In this document: in pieces, positions 1 through 8,438 of the stretch | Layout of the letters: each line of letters begins with the position of its first letter | Position numbering within the stretch: position 1 is the stretch's first letter | Source of the DNA: Halomontanus rarus | Lineage (GTDB): Archaea; Halobacteriota; Halobacteria; Halobacteriales; Natrialbaceae | Length of the DNA: 64,000 nucleotides | Strand: one strand, 5' to 3' | NCBI RefSeq assembly: GCF_029338335.1 | Contig: NZ_CP119796.1 | Made by a program: the position numbers and the translations under genes | The notes under the pieces: generated by a model | The model's input: the letters and a program-made list of their open reading frames with translations, nothing else | Databases searched by the model: none | Told to the model about the DNA's origin: nothing

Positions 1-808
1 ACGACCTCGTCGGCGACATGGACCGTGCCGGCGTCGCCGAATCGGTGATCGTGACGACGCCGCTGTACGGTCGGGGTCCGCGCGCCAACGAGTACACGAT
101 GCGGAGCATCGAGGCCCACCCCGACCGGCTGTGGGGCGTCGGTCTGATAGACTTCTTCCCGACGACCCCGCCGACGCGCGCGACGCCCTCGATCGGGTCA
201 CCGGTCACCCGCGGATGCTCGGCGTCCGCATGCACGCAGCGCTCGAGTACGGCGAAATACCGGGCGACGTCGATCGAAACGGCGACTGGATCCTCGACGA
301 CCGCCTCGAGCCCGTCTGGCGCGGGGCGGGAGAACTCGACACCGCGATCTTCGTCTTTCCGAAGGCCCAACAACTCGAGCAGGTCGAGACGCTCGCCGGC
401 CGCCACCCCGACACCACGATCGTCGTCGACCACATGGCCTGGCCCGACGAGACGACCGCTCCCGACGATGGCCCGTGGACGACGTTCGAAGCGGTCGCCG
501 ACCACGACAACGTCTACGTGAAGGTCAGTTCGGCGCCGCAGTCGGCCGAGGCCGTCGGTGTCGATAGCGAAAGAGCCGGAACCGGAACCGAAAGCGGTGG
601 CTGGCCCTACGAATCCATGCACGACTACGTCACGAACCTCCTCGAGTGGTTCGGCCCCGAGCGGCTCATGCTCGGCTCCGACTACCCGTGGATGGACGAC
701 TGGGCCGACTACGAGGCCTGTCTCTCGTGGATCGAGACCCTCGAGACGCTCTCGCGTCGGGATCGAGCGTATCTCTCACACCGGACTTTCGAGGAACTTC
801 ACGGGTGA
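1..808 (+). pseudogene. amidohydrolase family protein, 5'-truncated by window and frameshifted
   Basis: This is the C-terminal two thirds of a TIM-barrel amidohydrolase (amidohydrolase_2 / COG2159-COG3618 type), a family that includes sugar lactonases. The first segment reads in frame 3 from the window edge through GVGLIDFF (ending near 158). The homologous continuation (PDDPADARDALDRV onward) is one frame earlier, so one base is missing. The break falls in a C run at 158-160, where one extra C restores a continuous frame. Conserved features downstream are a His in VVDHMAWPD and the metal-ligand Asp in LMLGSDYPW. The rest of the frame is intact to the TGA. It is either a genuine recent pseudogene or a homopolymer sequencing error. 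It precedes a convergent dehydrogenase and fits the sugar-acid island as a possible lactonase; that role is inference. Confidence 0.72.
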
Positions 809-907
809 GGAGTCTGGGTGCGGTTCCGAGGACCGTAACACCGCCGCCCGAGCGTCTCGACAAAGCTGCTGAGATCCGCCAGCCCGAACGTCCGGCCCGA
901 ACCCCGA

Positions 908-2005
908 CTACCAGGAGGTCACGTTCACGTCGCGCAACGGCCGCGCGAGCGGAATCTCGACTTGCCCACCGGTATTGTGCGAGAGGTAGAACGCGATGAT
1001 GATCTCGAGCGAGCGGGTGGCTTCCTCCCCGGTCGATCCGTTCGCCGCGTCGCCCTCGAGCACGTCGACGATGTGGCTGGCGGCGTTGGCGAACGCCCGC
1101 TGGTAGTCGTCCTCCCAGGTCCACGCGCCCTCGATTCCCGGCAGAAGTTCCTCAACATGGTCGCCGTCCTCGAGTCGCCAGTAGCGCCACTCGCCGTCGT
1201 CGTTGTTCATGTAGAGTTTGCCCTTCGTACCGATGACGTTGAACGTCATCGAGGAAATCGCTCGCGGCAGTGTGCAGTCGATGGTGACGAACGAGCCGTC
1301 GTCCATCACCACGAACCCGCCCCCGCCTGAGTCGTCGACCTGCCGGCCCGCCTCGAGGCTGTCGACAGCTTCGTTCTCGCCGGTGATGTGACCGGCGACG
1401 GTCTCCGCACGCGCGTCGAGCAGGTAGACGAGGGTATCCAGCAGGTGCGTCGAGTTACGCAGCAGTTCCATGCGGAACTGCGCACTCACCGATTGAATCT
1501 CGCCGAGGAGATCCTCTTCCTGGATCAGCGTGCGTAACTTCTGGAGTTTGTCGGTAAACCGGAAGGAGTGGTTCACCAGCAGTTCCGTCTCGGTCTCCTC
1601 GCACACCTGCACCATCTCCTCGGCGGCGCTCACCTGCGAGGCGATGGGTTTCTCACACCAGATCAGCGACGGCTCGGCCGCCGATCGGGCGGCGTCGAGC
1701 ACGTGCTCGTGGTGGAGGTACGACGGCGTACACACCGAGATCACGTCGAGATCCTCTGCCTCGAGCATCGCCTCGTGGCCGACGTACCGTCGCTCTTCGG
1801 GGATCTCCCACGCCCGTCCGAACCGCTCGAGTTTCTCGTCGTCAACGTCAGCGACGGCGACGAGGTCGAGCTCCGTCTGGGCGTCGTAGCCGCCGGCGTG
1901 GCTCGCCTCGATCTTCTTGCGGCCGATGTCTTCCTCGTCGTGCATGCCGAGGATACCCATTCCCGCGATGCCGCCGGTGCCGATGATGCCTGCGGTGTAG
2001 GTCAT
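908..2005 (-). CDS. Gfo/Idh/MocA family NAD(P)-dependent oxidoreductase
   Basis: A 365-residue cytosolic dehydrogenase. The N-terminal Rossmann fold begins with GIIGTGGIAG, and the family lysine motif CEKPIAS lies near residue 118. The C-terminal alpha/beta substrate domain is complete and the length is normal. Members oxidise sugars, inositols or sugar derivatives at C1 or C3 with NAD(P). The stop lies 13 nt from nothing essential, and the upstream enolase-superfamily gene on the same strand ends at 2019, so the two are probably cotranscribed. Placed between a lactonase-like amidohydrolase and a sugar-acid dehydratase, it could supply the first oxidation of a sugar to its lactone. The substrate cannot be told from sequence. 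Confidence 0.9.
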   Translation of the reverse strand: MTYTAGIIGTGGIAGMGILGMHDEEDIGRKKIEASHAGGYDAQTELDLVAVADVDDEKLERFGRAWEIPEERRYVGHEAMLEAEDLDVISVCTPSYLHHEHVLDAARSAAEPSLIWCEKPIASQVSAAEEMVQVCEETETELLVNHSFRFTDKLQKLRTLIQEEDLLGEIQSVSAQFRMELLRNSTHLLDTLVYLLDARAETVAGHITGENEAVDSLEAGRQVDDSGGGGFVVMDDGSFVTIDCTLPRAISSMTFNVIGTKGKLYMNNDDGEWRYWRLEDGDHVEELLPGIEGAWTWEDDYQRAFANAASHIVDVLEGDAANGSTGEEATRSLEIIIAFYLSHNTGGQVEIPLARPLRDVNVTSW

Positions 2006-2018
2006 AGACTCACTCTCA

Positions 2019-3194
2019 CTACTCGTAGACGTGGACGGAGCCGGTCTGGTTGTCTTCGATGTAGTCCCAGTCGTACTCGACGCCCAGTCCGGGGCCGTCG
2101 GGGACCTCGATTCGGCCCTCGTCGTCGATCGTATCGATCATGTCCGAGTAGCCGCCCTCGTAGACCGGCGGCTGGGTGTTCTGACACTCGGGGTGGACCA
2201 GCGCGAGTTCGTAGTAGTTCGTGTTTCTGGTGGCGGCGATACACTGACGCTGGGCGGGCCCGGGCGCGTGAAACTCGACGTCCAGACCGAACGCCTCGGC
2301 CGTGCGAACGACCTTCATCGCACCCGTAATTCCGGCGTCGTACTCGGGATCGGCGCGCACGAAGTCCGTCGCGCCGTTGGCGATGAAGTCCGCGTGGGGC
2401 TCGAGTCCGCGGACGTGTTCGGTCTGGAGGATGGGCGTCTCGAGGTGGTCGCCGAGTTTCTTGTGGCCGTGTTGGGAGATGCCGCCGTCGCGGTAGGGAT
2501 CTTCGTACCAGTAAAAGCCCTGTTCGTCGAGCGCCTTGCCGACTTTGAGCGCGTCGGCGAAGGTCTCGTACTCGCAGGCGGGGTCGAACATGAGGTCCAT
2601 CTCGTCGCCGACCCGTTCGCCGACGGCGTGGACGGAGTCGATCTCCCGTTGAATGTCGCGGCTGTCGTCGCCGCCGCCCCAGCCGTGGATCTTGTACCCC
2701 GTGTACCCCATCTCGAGGCACTGTTGGCCGAAGTCGGCGAAGGCCTCGGCGGAGTCGAGGCCGCCGTTCTCGTCGCCGTGATAGGTGGAGGCGTAAGCCG
2801 GGATTTTCGTCCGGTAGGTCCCCAGCAGTTCGTGGATCGGTGCGTCGTAATATTTCCCCGCGAAGTCCCAGAGGGCGATGTCGACGGGGCCGATGCCCAT
2901 TCGGTCGTACTTGCGGAGGGCGCGTTTGATCTCGCTCCAGTGTTTCTCGCGCTCGAAGGGGTTCTTGCCGATCAGGTAGTCGGCGAACATGTTGAGCTGG
3001 GCGGCTCCCGGCGAGTTGCCGCCGACGTACTCGCCGGTGGTGCCCGTGTCCGTGTGCACTTTGATCCCGAAGAGTTTCCGCCAGGTGGTCTCTCCTGGCT
3101 CGTAGACGAGATTGAACCCGTTCGCGTCCGTCCCGACGTCCTCGAGCGGATAGCGAAACTCGCGACTCTCGATGCGGGTGATCGTAGGACCCAT
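2019..3194 (-). CDS. mandelate racemase/muconate lactonizing enzyme family protein (probable sugar-acid dehydratase)
   Basis: Enolase-superfamily enzyme of 391 residues with the N-terminal capping domain and the C-terminal barrel. Visible barrel motifs are GYKIHGWGGG (first catalytic strand, K-x-H), LMFDPACEYE (metal Asp), YWYEDPYRDG (metal Glu) and FVRADPEYDAGITG followed by VEFHAPG, as in acid-sugar dehydratases. These proteins abstract the alpha proton of an aldonate with Mg2+ and give a 2-keto-3-deoxy acid. The start at 3194 (MGPTITRIES) was chosen because an upstream ATG at 3233 only adds 13 residues unlike the family. It lies 13 nt upstream of the Gfo/Idh gene, likely one operon. The exact aldonate is unknown. 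Confidence 0.88.
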   Translation of the reverse strand: MGPTITRIESREFRYPLEDVGTDANGFNLVYEPGETTWRKLFGIKVHTDTGTTGEYVGGNSPGAAQLNMFADYLIGKNPFEREKHWSEIKRALRKYDRMGIGPVDIALWDFAGKYYDAPIHELLGTYRTKIPAYASTYHGDENGGLDSAEAFADFGQQCLEMGYTGYKIHGWGGGDDSRDIQREIDSVHAVGERVGDEMDLMFDPACEYETFADALKVGKALDEQGFYWYEDPYRDGGISQHGHKKLGDHLETPILQTEHVRGLEPHADFIANGATDFVRADPEYDAGITGAMKVVRTAEAFGLDVEFHAPGPAQRQCIAATRNTNYYELALVHPECQNTQPPVYEGGYSDMIDTIDDEGRIEVPDGPGLGVEYDWDYIEDNQTGSVHVYE

Positions 3195-3769
3195 ATCACG
3201 ACAACCGGACGGGGCCGTAATAAAACTCTCCACTGCAGGCGTTCGGTTCTATGGCGAACGCAATTCCGGCCCGCTGGATGGGGTGGTACTGATACCAAAA
3301 CGGGTTCTGTCTCTCGGGTTCCGTTCTCGGAGAGAACGTCACCCGTTCGATCCCGATTCACTCCGTGTCTCGGACCGACGTCGGCCCTTCTCGAGTTCGC
3401 CGTCGTCCGACGCGGTTCGTATCCACTACCCGTTTATTTCCCATCCCATATTGAGAAAACGGTCGTAGGTGGTTTGAGGCGTCCGTTTTCCTGGTCGATA
3501 CCGTTTTCTATTACGCCCGTACGACTGTAATCGAATCGATGCGATTCACGATTCGCGGTCGATTCGTCGCGTCGCGTCGTGTCACGGTGGGGTGAGTCCG
3601 AATTCGTCCGTCTCTTTCGAGTTGGTGCTGGTTCATCCCGTGTGTTCTGGCGTTCGAAACGACGTTCCGCTGGGAAGAACGAGGTGTGAGAGAACCGGAG
3701 AGAGTACTGTCTCTCGATCTCGGTGGGACCATAACAAGCGTTTTGTCCGCAGCGGTCATCGGACCGGTC
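3195..3769. other. intergenic region between divergent genes, no gene seen
   Basis: This 575-bp gap separates the start of the dehydratase gene on the minus strand from the start of the FAH-family gene on the plus strand. The open frames across it have poor haloarchaeal character and no family resemblance. It must hold two divergent promoters. A candidate for the rightward gene is the A/T-rich ATAACA near 3731-3736, 34-39 nt before the ATG at 3770. AT-rich tracts also occur around 3430-3450. No repeat or structured RNA was recognised. Confidence 0.6.
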
Positions 3770-4507
3770 ATGCGCCGTGTCCGATTTCGTGACCCCGCAG
3801 GAACCGTCCGCCAGGGAGAGTGGACCGACGACGGCATCGTCTTCGGTTCCGACACCTACGAACCGACCGACGAGGCCATCGACGTCCTGGCCCCGACCGA
3901 ACCGAGCAAGATCGTCTGCGTCGGCTTGAACTACGCCGACCACGCCGACGAGTCGAACATGGAGATTCCGGATCGCCCCCTCCTGTTCCTCAAGCCGCCG
4001 AACACCCTCTCGAGCCACGGCGACACCGTCACGCTCCCCGCCGGCAAGGATCGCGTCGACTTCGAGGCCGAAATCGCGATCGTCGTCGGCGAACAGTGTC
4101 GGGACGTCGCCGCCGAGGACGCGATGTCCGTCGTCGAGGGGTTCACCTGCCTCAACGACATCTCCAACCGGGACGATCAGGAGATCGAGCAAAACTGGAT
4201 CCGCGGCAAAGCGTTCGACAACTCCGCCCCCGTCGGCCCCGTCGTCGCCACTCCCGACGAGGTTCCCGACGACGCGTCCGTCGAACTCCGCGTCAACGGC
4301 GAAACGCGACAGTCGTCCTCGCGGACGGAGTGGATCTTCTCGCTGCCCGAACTGATCGAGGAGATCACCACCTACATGACCCTCGAGCCGGGCGACCTCG
4401 TCTCGACGGGAACGCCGGCCGGCGTCGGCCCCCTCGAGGACGGCGACACCGTCGAACTCGAGGTCGAGGGCGTCGGGACGCTCGAGCACTCGGTTCGAGA
4501 GGCCTGA
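3770..4507 (+). CDS. fumarylacetoacetate hydrolase family protein
   Basis: A 245-residue FAH-fold enzyme. The core starts at KIVCVGLNYADHADE and continues with RPLLFLKPPN, the metal ligands in DFEAEIAIVVG (Glu pair), GFTCLNDIS and RGKAFDNSAPVGP, and the C-terminal GDLVSTGTPAGVGPL. This covers the catalytic domain of the family, which cleaves or isomerises diketo acids such as acylpyruvates, hydroxyheptadienedioate and 2,4-diketo-3-deoxy sugar acids. The start MRRVRFRD at 3770 was preferred over 3686 because family proteins begin with this strand. In this cluster the most economical role is the final hydrolysis of a diketo-deoxy acid to pyruvate and a hydroxy acid; this is inferred from context. 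Confidence 0.9.
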   Translation: MRRVRFRDPAGTVRQGEWTDDGIVFGSDTYEPTDEAIDVLAPTEPSKIVCVGLNYADHADESNMEIPDRPLLFLKPPNTLSSHGDTVTLPAGKDRVDFEAEIAIVVGEQCRDVAAEDAMSVVEGFTCLNDISNRDDQEIEQNWIRGKAFDNSAPVGPVVATPDEVPDDASVELRVNGETRQSSSRTEWIFSLPELIEEITTYMTLEPGDLVSTGTPAGVGPLEDGDTVELEVEGVGTLEHSVREA

Positions 4508-4667
4508 GAGGTCGGTTCTCGTCGCTGTTTCGTTCTGGTTCGTCGATATCCCGCTCGAGCAGTCGCTCCCAGTGAGCGCTCGCCAGCCCGGTGAACAGGA
4601 CCGACTGCTCCCGACGGGACGTTCGAAGTGCCGACTCGACGAAGCGACCGCGATATCGCTCCGACGA

Positions 4668-5885
4668 CTACATCGACGGCCCGGCACGCTCGATCGCGAA
4701 CGAGGTGACGCCGTGGACGTCAGCACGACAGGGTGTCCCGTTGGCAACCGACCGTACGTACGCCGCGAGATCGTCGACTGACGCCGTTCGCGCGTCGACG
4801 TCGATATCCGCGCCGACCGCCTCGAGCGTGCTCGCGGTCGCACTGACCTTCACGACGGGCGCGATTGGGTGGCCGGTCGGGATGCCGTCCCCGGTCACGT
4901 GGACGACCAGTTGCGCGCCGGCGGCGACGAGCGCGGTCGCCGCCTCCTCGAATCGCGAGGAGGAATCGACGAGCGCGAGTCCGGTGTCGGCACGCGGCGA
5001 CTCGCCGTACTCGAGGAGTTCGTCGACGGGCGCGTCGCCCCACGCCCGGATCGTCGCCTCGAAGGACCGCTCGCCGGCCCGCCTGCGAACGCGGGGTGCT
5101 CTCGCCGGGCCGCTCCGGGCGGCCGCCAGTAAGTCGTCGAGATCCGCGTCGATCCGCTCTCTCGCGGCCTCCGGATGGGCACTGACGCGTTCCGTTCCGG
5201 CGACGACGACCCGACCGCCGGCCGTTCGGACTCGGTCGGCGAACCCGCCGACGAGCGGATCGGCGGTCTCGACGGTGGGGTCCTCGAGGTCCGTGCTGAC
5301 GATTCCGATCGTGAGGTCCGCGAGGTCGATAGCGGTGTCGATGTCGGGGTTGCCGTCAGTACCGGTTTCGACGGCACCATCGGAATCGGAATCACCCCCG
5401 GGCTCACTACCGACGACAGTCCCTCCCACCCGAAGCGCTTCTGCGGCCTCGATCCCGCGCTCGACACAGGCCTCCGTCCCGCCGACGCCCTGAATCGAGA
5501 GTTCCCGGACCGGCACGCCGCGATCCTCGAGTGCGTCGGCGACGGCGTCGCTCTGGACGTGCTCGCAACCGAGGCCGACGACGACGGTTCCCGCGACGTT
5601 CGGGTGCGCACCCATCGCGATCAGCGTCCGCTCGGTCAGGTCGTTGTCGCGGCCGATCTGACCGCAGCCGTTGTCGTGCGGGGTGGCGACGCAACCCTCG
5701 ACCGCGTCGGCGATCCGCTCGGCGACCGTGTGCGAGCAGACGACCGAGGGGAGTATCAGAACGTGGTCTCGGATGCTGCGACGGCCGCTCTCGTTCGTCG
5801 CTTCGCGTACGGCGTGCTCGCTTTCGGTCCCGGACTCACTTCGACTCCGGTGCTCGCTCGTCCGCTCGGTCCCAGTCTCACTCAT
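4668..5885 (-). CDS. UxaA-like large subunit, paralogue II (retains HxNGCGQ, lacks CGGSD and GGLTT motifs)
   Basis: A 405-residue divergent member of the UxaA/GarD (altronate/galactarate dehydratase) C-terminal family. After a Ser/Glu-rich N-terminal 35 residues it keeps VVCSHTVA, HDNGCGQ (residues 70-76), GLGCE (104-108) and TGDGIPTGHPIAPVVK (331-346). Where the family has CGGSDG and later GGLTTI.EKSLG, it has unrelated sequence (VSTDL near 197) and an Arg/Ala-rich stretch. Its ATG overlaps the stop of the SAF-domain gene by 4 nt, so translation is coupled. The tandem paralogue at 6202-7419 shows the opposite pattern of motif loss. It may be a non-catalytic or half-site partner. It is not obviously decaying, since the frame is intact and the codon usage normal. 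Confidence 0.85.
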   Translation of the reverse strand: MSETGTERTSEHRSRSESGTESEHAVREATNESGRRSIRDHVLILPSVVCSHTVAERIADAVEGCVATPHDNGCGQIGRDNDLTERTLIAMGAHPNVAGTVVVGLGCEHVQSDAVADALEDRGVPVRELSIQGVGGTEACVERGIEAAEALRVGGTVVGSEPGGDSDSDGAVETGTDGNPDIDTAIDLADLTIGIVSTDLEDPTVETADPLVGGFADRVRTAGGRVVVAGTERVSAHPEAARERIDADLDDLLAAARSGPARAPRVRRRAGERSFEATIRAWGDAPVDELLEYGESPRADTGLALVDSSSRFEEAATALVAAGAQLVVHVTGDGIPTGHPIAPVVKVSATASTLEAVGADIDVDARTASVDDLAAYVRSVANGTPCRADVHGVTSFAIERAGPSM

Positions 5886-6205
5886 CGCCGCCCCTCCGCT
5901 TTTCCGCGGGCACTGTCACAGTTGTGCGTGTGGACCCACTCGCCGGGTTCGACCGATTCGGTCGCGACGCCAATGACCTCGCCGTACTTGCGAATCTCGT
6001 CGCCGGGCTCGTGGTCCACGAGCGCGACCTTGTGACCGAACGGCACCGACTCGGTGAGCTCGAGGGCACCGTCGTCTCCGACGACGTCGCCGGTTTCGGC
6101 GTCCTCGAGGACCGTCACGACGGTGTCGGTCCCGTCGAGTTCGATCGCGGCCCGTCGGGTCCTGGCTTCCGGTTCCGTCTCGGCTCCCGCTCCGGATTCC
6201 GTCAC
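5882..6205 (-). CDS. SAF-domain small subunit of a UxaA/altronate-dehydratase-type enzyme
   Basis: A 107-residue protein matching the N-terminal SAF domain that is fused in single-chain GarD but separate in UxaA/SuyA-type split enzymes. Motifs are VPFGHKVAL (His58), KYGEVIG and the C-terminal WVHTHN (His92, His94), which in the family lie at the active site. The start codon is GTG at 6203-6205 and overlaps the stop of the upstream large-subunit gene as GTGA. The stop in turn overlaps the ATG of the next gene. The small subunit thus sits between two different large subunits, which argues that all three are made in fixed proportion. It ends a few residues after the NCDS tail, normal for this type. 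Confidence 0.9.
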   Translation of the reverse strand: MTESGAGAETEPEARTRRAAIELDGTDTVVTVLEDAETGDVVGDDGALELTESVPFGHKVALVDHEPGDEIRKYGEVIGVATESVEPGEWVHTHNCDSARGKAEGRR

Positions 6206-7419
6206 GACCGACTCACCTCCTCGCCGTCACCGATCCCGTCGCCGTCGAAGTACCCCAGTTCGTTCGGCTGGAGTTCGTTGATCGCGAACTCTCGGAGCCC
6301 GCGCACTTCGGCCGCCGTCGGTCGACCGTTCGCCGTCTCGAGGACCGTCTCGTAGATCCGTTCGCCGACTGCCTCGAGGTCGTCGCCCGCGACGACGGTA
6401 CTGGCGTTGACGTCCATGTTCGAGGCCATTCGATCCCAGGTCTGGGGGTTGCCACAGACCTTGATCACGGGGGCGATCGGGTTGCCTGTCGTACTTCCGC
6501 GTCCGGTCGTGAAGATCGCGATCTGTGCGCCGCCGGCGACCTTCCCGGTGACGCTCTCGATATCGTAGCCGGGCGTGTCCATCAGGACGAGCCCGCCACC
6601 GACGGGGAGTTCCGACCCGTAGGGGACGATATCCCGAATGGGCGTCGTCCCGCCCTTCGAAATCGCGCCGAGGCTCTTCTCCTCGATGGTCGTCAGGCCG
6701 CCCTCCTGGTTCCCGGGGCTGGGCTGTGCGCCGCGGAGGTCCGCTCCCATCAGCTCGGCCGCCGCCTCGCGCCGGTCGACGTACGCGAGCAGTTTCTCGC
6801 GAACCTCGCTGTCGGCACAGCGCTCGGCGAGGATGTGTTCGGCGCCGATGAACTCCGGCGTCTCGCTGAACGTCGCGGTCCCGCCGGCGTCGACGAGCCG
6901 GTCGCAGGCGTTCCCGACCGAGGGGTTCGCCGCCAACCCGCTGGTCGCGTCGCTGCCGCCACACTCCACGGCCAGCACCAGTTCCGAGACGTCCGCAGAC
7001 TCGCGGCGGGCATCAGCCGTCTCGGCGGCGAGGTCGTCGACGAGTTCGACGCCCGTTTCGACCGCCGCGGCGGTGCCTCCACACTCGCGGACCGACAGTC
7101 TCTCGACCGGACGCCCGGCGGCGGCGACGGCGTCGGCGATACCCTCGCCGTCGACCCGCTCGGTACCCAGTTCGACGAGGACGGCGCCAGCGACGTTCGG
7201 GTTCGTCGCGACGCCCTCGAGGACACGTCTCGTCTGCTCGAGCGTCGCATCCGGTGCGTCGGCGGACAGCTGGTGTGGCGTTGCGTGCGCCCGTTCCGGG
7301 CCCTCGCCTGCGATCTGCGTCGCGACGGCGCTGACCGCGACCGAGAGCGGGACGACGGCGACGATGTTTCGGACGCCGATCCGACCGTCGGGTCGGCGAT
7401 ACCCGTCGAATGTATCCAT
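6202..7419 (-). CDS. UxaA family large subunit, paralogue I (altronate/galactarate dehydratase-like)
   Basis: A 405-residue UxaA/GarD C-terminal-family protein that starts with the family signature GYRRPDGRIGVRN. It keeps CGGSDATSG (153-161), SETPE, GAEH, GGLTTIEEKSLG (240-251), MDTPGYD and FTTGRGS (303-309). However, the family HG.GC segment is PHQLS (48-52) and GLGCE is ELGTE (83-87), so both Cys-containing motifs are lost. The start at 7419 was chosen over 7524 because it begins the conserved domain and has a TATA box 28-33 nt upstream. It is the first gene of a three-gene coupled operon. The reaction is probably dehydration of a sugar acid together with the SAF subunit; the substrate is unknown. 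Confidence 0.88.
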   Translation of the reverse strand: MDTFDGYRRPDGRIGVRNIVAVVPLSVAVSAVATQIAGEGPERAHATPHQLSADAPDATLEQTRRVLEGVATNPNVAGAVLVELGTERVDGEGIADAVAAAGRPVERLSVRECGGTAAAVETGVELVDDLAAETADARRESADVSELVLAVECGGSDATSGLAANPSVGNACDRLVDAGGTATFSETPEFIGAEHILAERCADSEVREKLLAYVDRREAAAELMGADLRGAQPSPGNQEGGLTTIEEKSLGAISKGGTTPIRDIVPYGSELPVGGGLVLMDTPGYDIESVTGKVAGGAQIAIFTTGRGSTTGNPIAPVIKVCGNPQTWDRMASNMDVNASTVVAGDDLEAVGERIYETVLETANGRPTAAEVRGLREFAINELQPNELGYFDGDGIGDGEEVSRS

Positions 7420-7996
7420 ATCGTCTGCTACCTGCAGACACGCGAGTATAACTGTTCGGTGATTCGACGATCCGTGAGCCGTGTACGTGGTCTGGAGGCA
7501 AGTCGACCTCGACGATATTATCATTTGTGAACACTATATGTGAATGTGCCATAACTGAACGAAGGGGTTCCCGAGGCTGAGACGCCCGTCGAACGAGATC
7601 GGAGTGCGACTGGAACGATCGAACGCGTCTCTGACGCGGCTCGAACCGCTATTTCCGGTTCGTCACGGTCGTCTCGCCCCTTCCGTTCCTCGAGTCGGTA
7701 GACGCTCCTCCTCGAGTCGTTCGTCGGAATCGCTCTCCAGAAGGGGTTTTCTCCCGTCAATTCGCCGCTCCCACCAGACGACTGAACGGGGGTCGACCGA
7801 CGGTATCGATTCAGTCGGAGATCGATACTGAATATCAGCAAACGCATAAATTCTATTCATATACGAACTCTGATCACTCGAGAGTAGACGATCACAGAGT
7901 CCGGCCTTCAAAAGGAGAAGATGGCAAAGCCGAAACGCGGACTCGAGGCGATTCGAACCCGATTCGGCGACACCTCACACGGTCGCTCGGCCCGGT
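7420..7996. other. intergenic region, promoter-bearing, no convincing gene
   Basis: A 577-bp gap between the UxaA operon promoter and the 3' end of a small conserved gene. It contains AT-rich islands at about 7518-7550 and 7825-7870, both unusual for this genome. The 108-codon minus-strand frame at 7521-7847 and a 72-codon plus frame at 7921 lack haloarchaeal composition and are not called. The AT-rich islands could carry regulator sites for the sugar-acid operon. Confidence 0.5.
7447..7452 (-). promoter_or_regulatory. TATA box of the UxaA-like operon
   Basis: On the minus strand the sequence GTTATA lies 28-33 nt upstream of the ATG at 7419. That is the spacing expected when transcription starts at or next to the start codon, as in leaderless haloarchaeal mRNAs. 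Confidence 0.5.
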
Positions 7997-8305
7997 TCAC
8001 ATACCCATGTCCTCGGCCGCCTCGGGGATCGGTAACTCGTGTGGCGAGACGGCGAGTAACTCGCCGACGTGATCGAGCGCCATGTCGAAGCCGTAGTAGC
8101 GCTCGAGTTCGTCGCCGTCGACGCTCGGACGGACTTTGAGCATCGCGTAGCCGTCGCGGTTCTGTGCGATCGCCGCAGTTCGACCGTCTCGATCGAACGC
8201 GAGGACGCGCTCCGCGTCGGTTTCCGCGTACGTCGCCGTGATTGCGTCCGTCTCGGCGCGGTCGATATCCGGGTCGGGGTCGGTATCGCCATCATCGTCG
8301 GCCAT
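7997..8305 (-). CDS. conserved haloarchaeal hypothetical protein, acidic, 102 aa
   Basis: A small acidic soluble protein. After an Asp-rich N-terminus (MADDDGDTDPDPDID) it has an alternating beta-type body with AERVLAFDRDGRTAAIAQNRDGYAMLKVRP and then ERYYGFDMALDHVGELL before a Pro/Glu-rich tail. The composition and even spacing of hydrophobic residues look like a real haloarchaeal fold, but I recognise no function. The start at 8305 was chosen over 8410 because the extra 35 residues are basic and unlike the rest. It is divergent from the DUF3267-like membrane protein gene. Confidence 0.7.
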   Translation of the reverse strand: MADDDGDTDPDPDIDRAETDAITATYAETDAERVLAFDRDGRTAAIAQNRDGYAMLKVRPSVDGDELERYYGFDMALDHVGELLAVSPHELPIPEAAEDMGM

Positions 8306-8438
8306 ACTCGAGCGTTCGGGCGGAGGAAAGCCAAAGTATCGGTTCCCGTCGCGACGCATCGACCCGGTCCTCGTGACAGGTGCCGAACTCGTCTTCGACA
8401 CCGATATCACTTTGCACCCGGATTCTGCAGTACGATTC

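Noticed and set aside
4668..5885. UxaA paralogue II as a simple pseudogene
   Set aside because: The frame is intact, the overlap with the SAF gene is precise, and several family motifs (HDNGCGQ, GLGCE) are preserved exactly.
7921..8139. Plus-strand frame with a good Shine-Dalgarno-like AAGGAGAAG before ATG at 7921
   Set aside because: The protein turns Arg-rich and runs antisense through the conserved minus-strand gene at 7997-8305; its composition is unlike that of haloarchaeal proteins.
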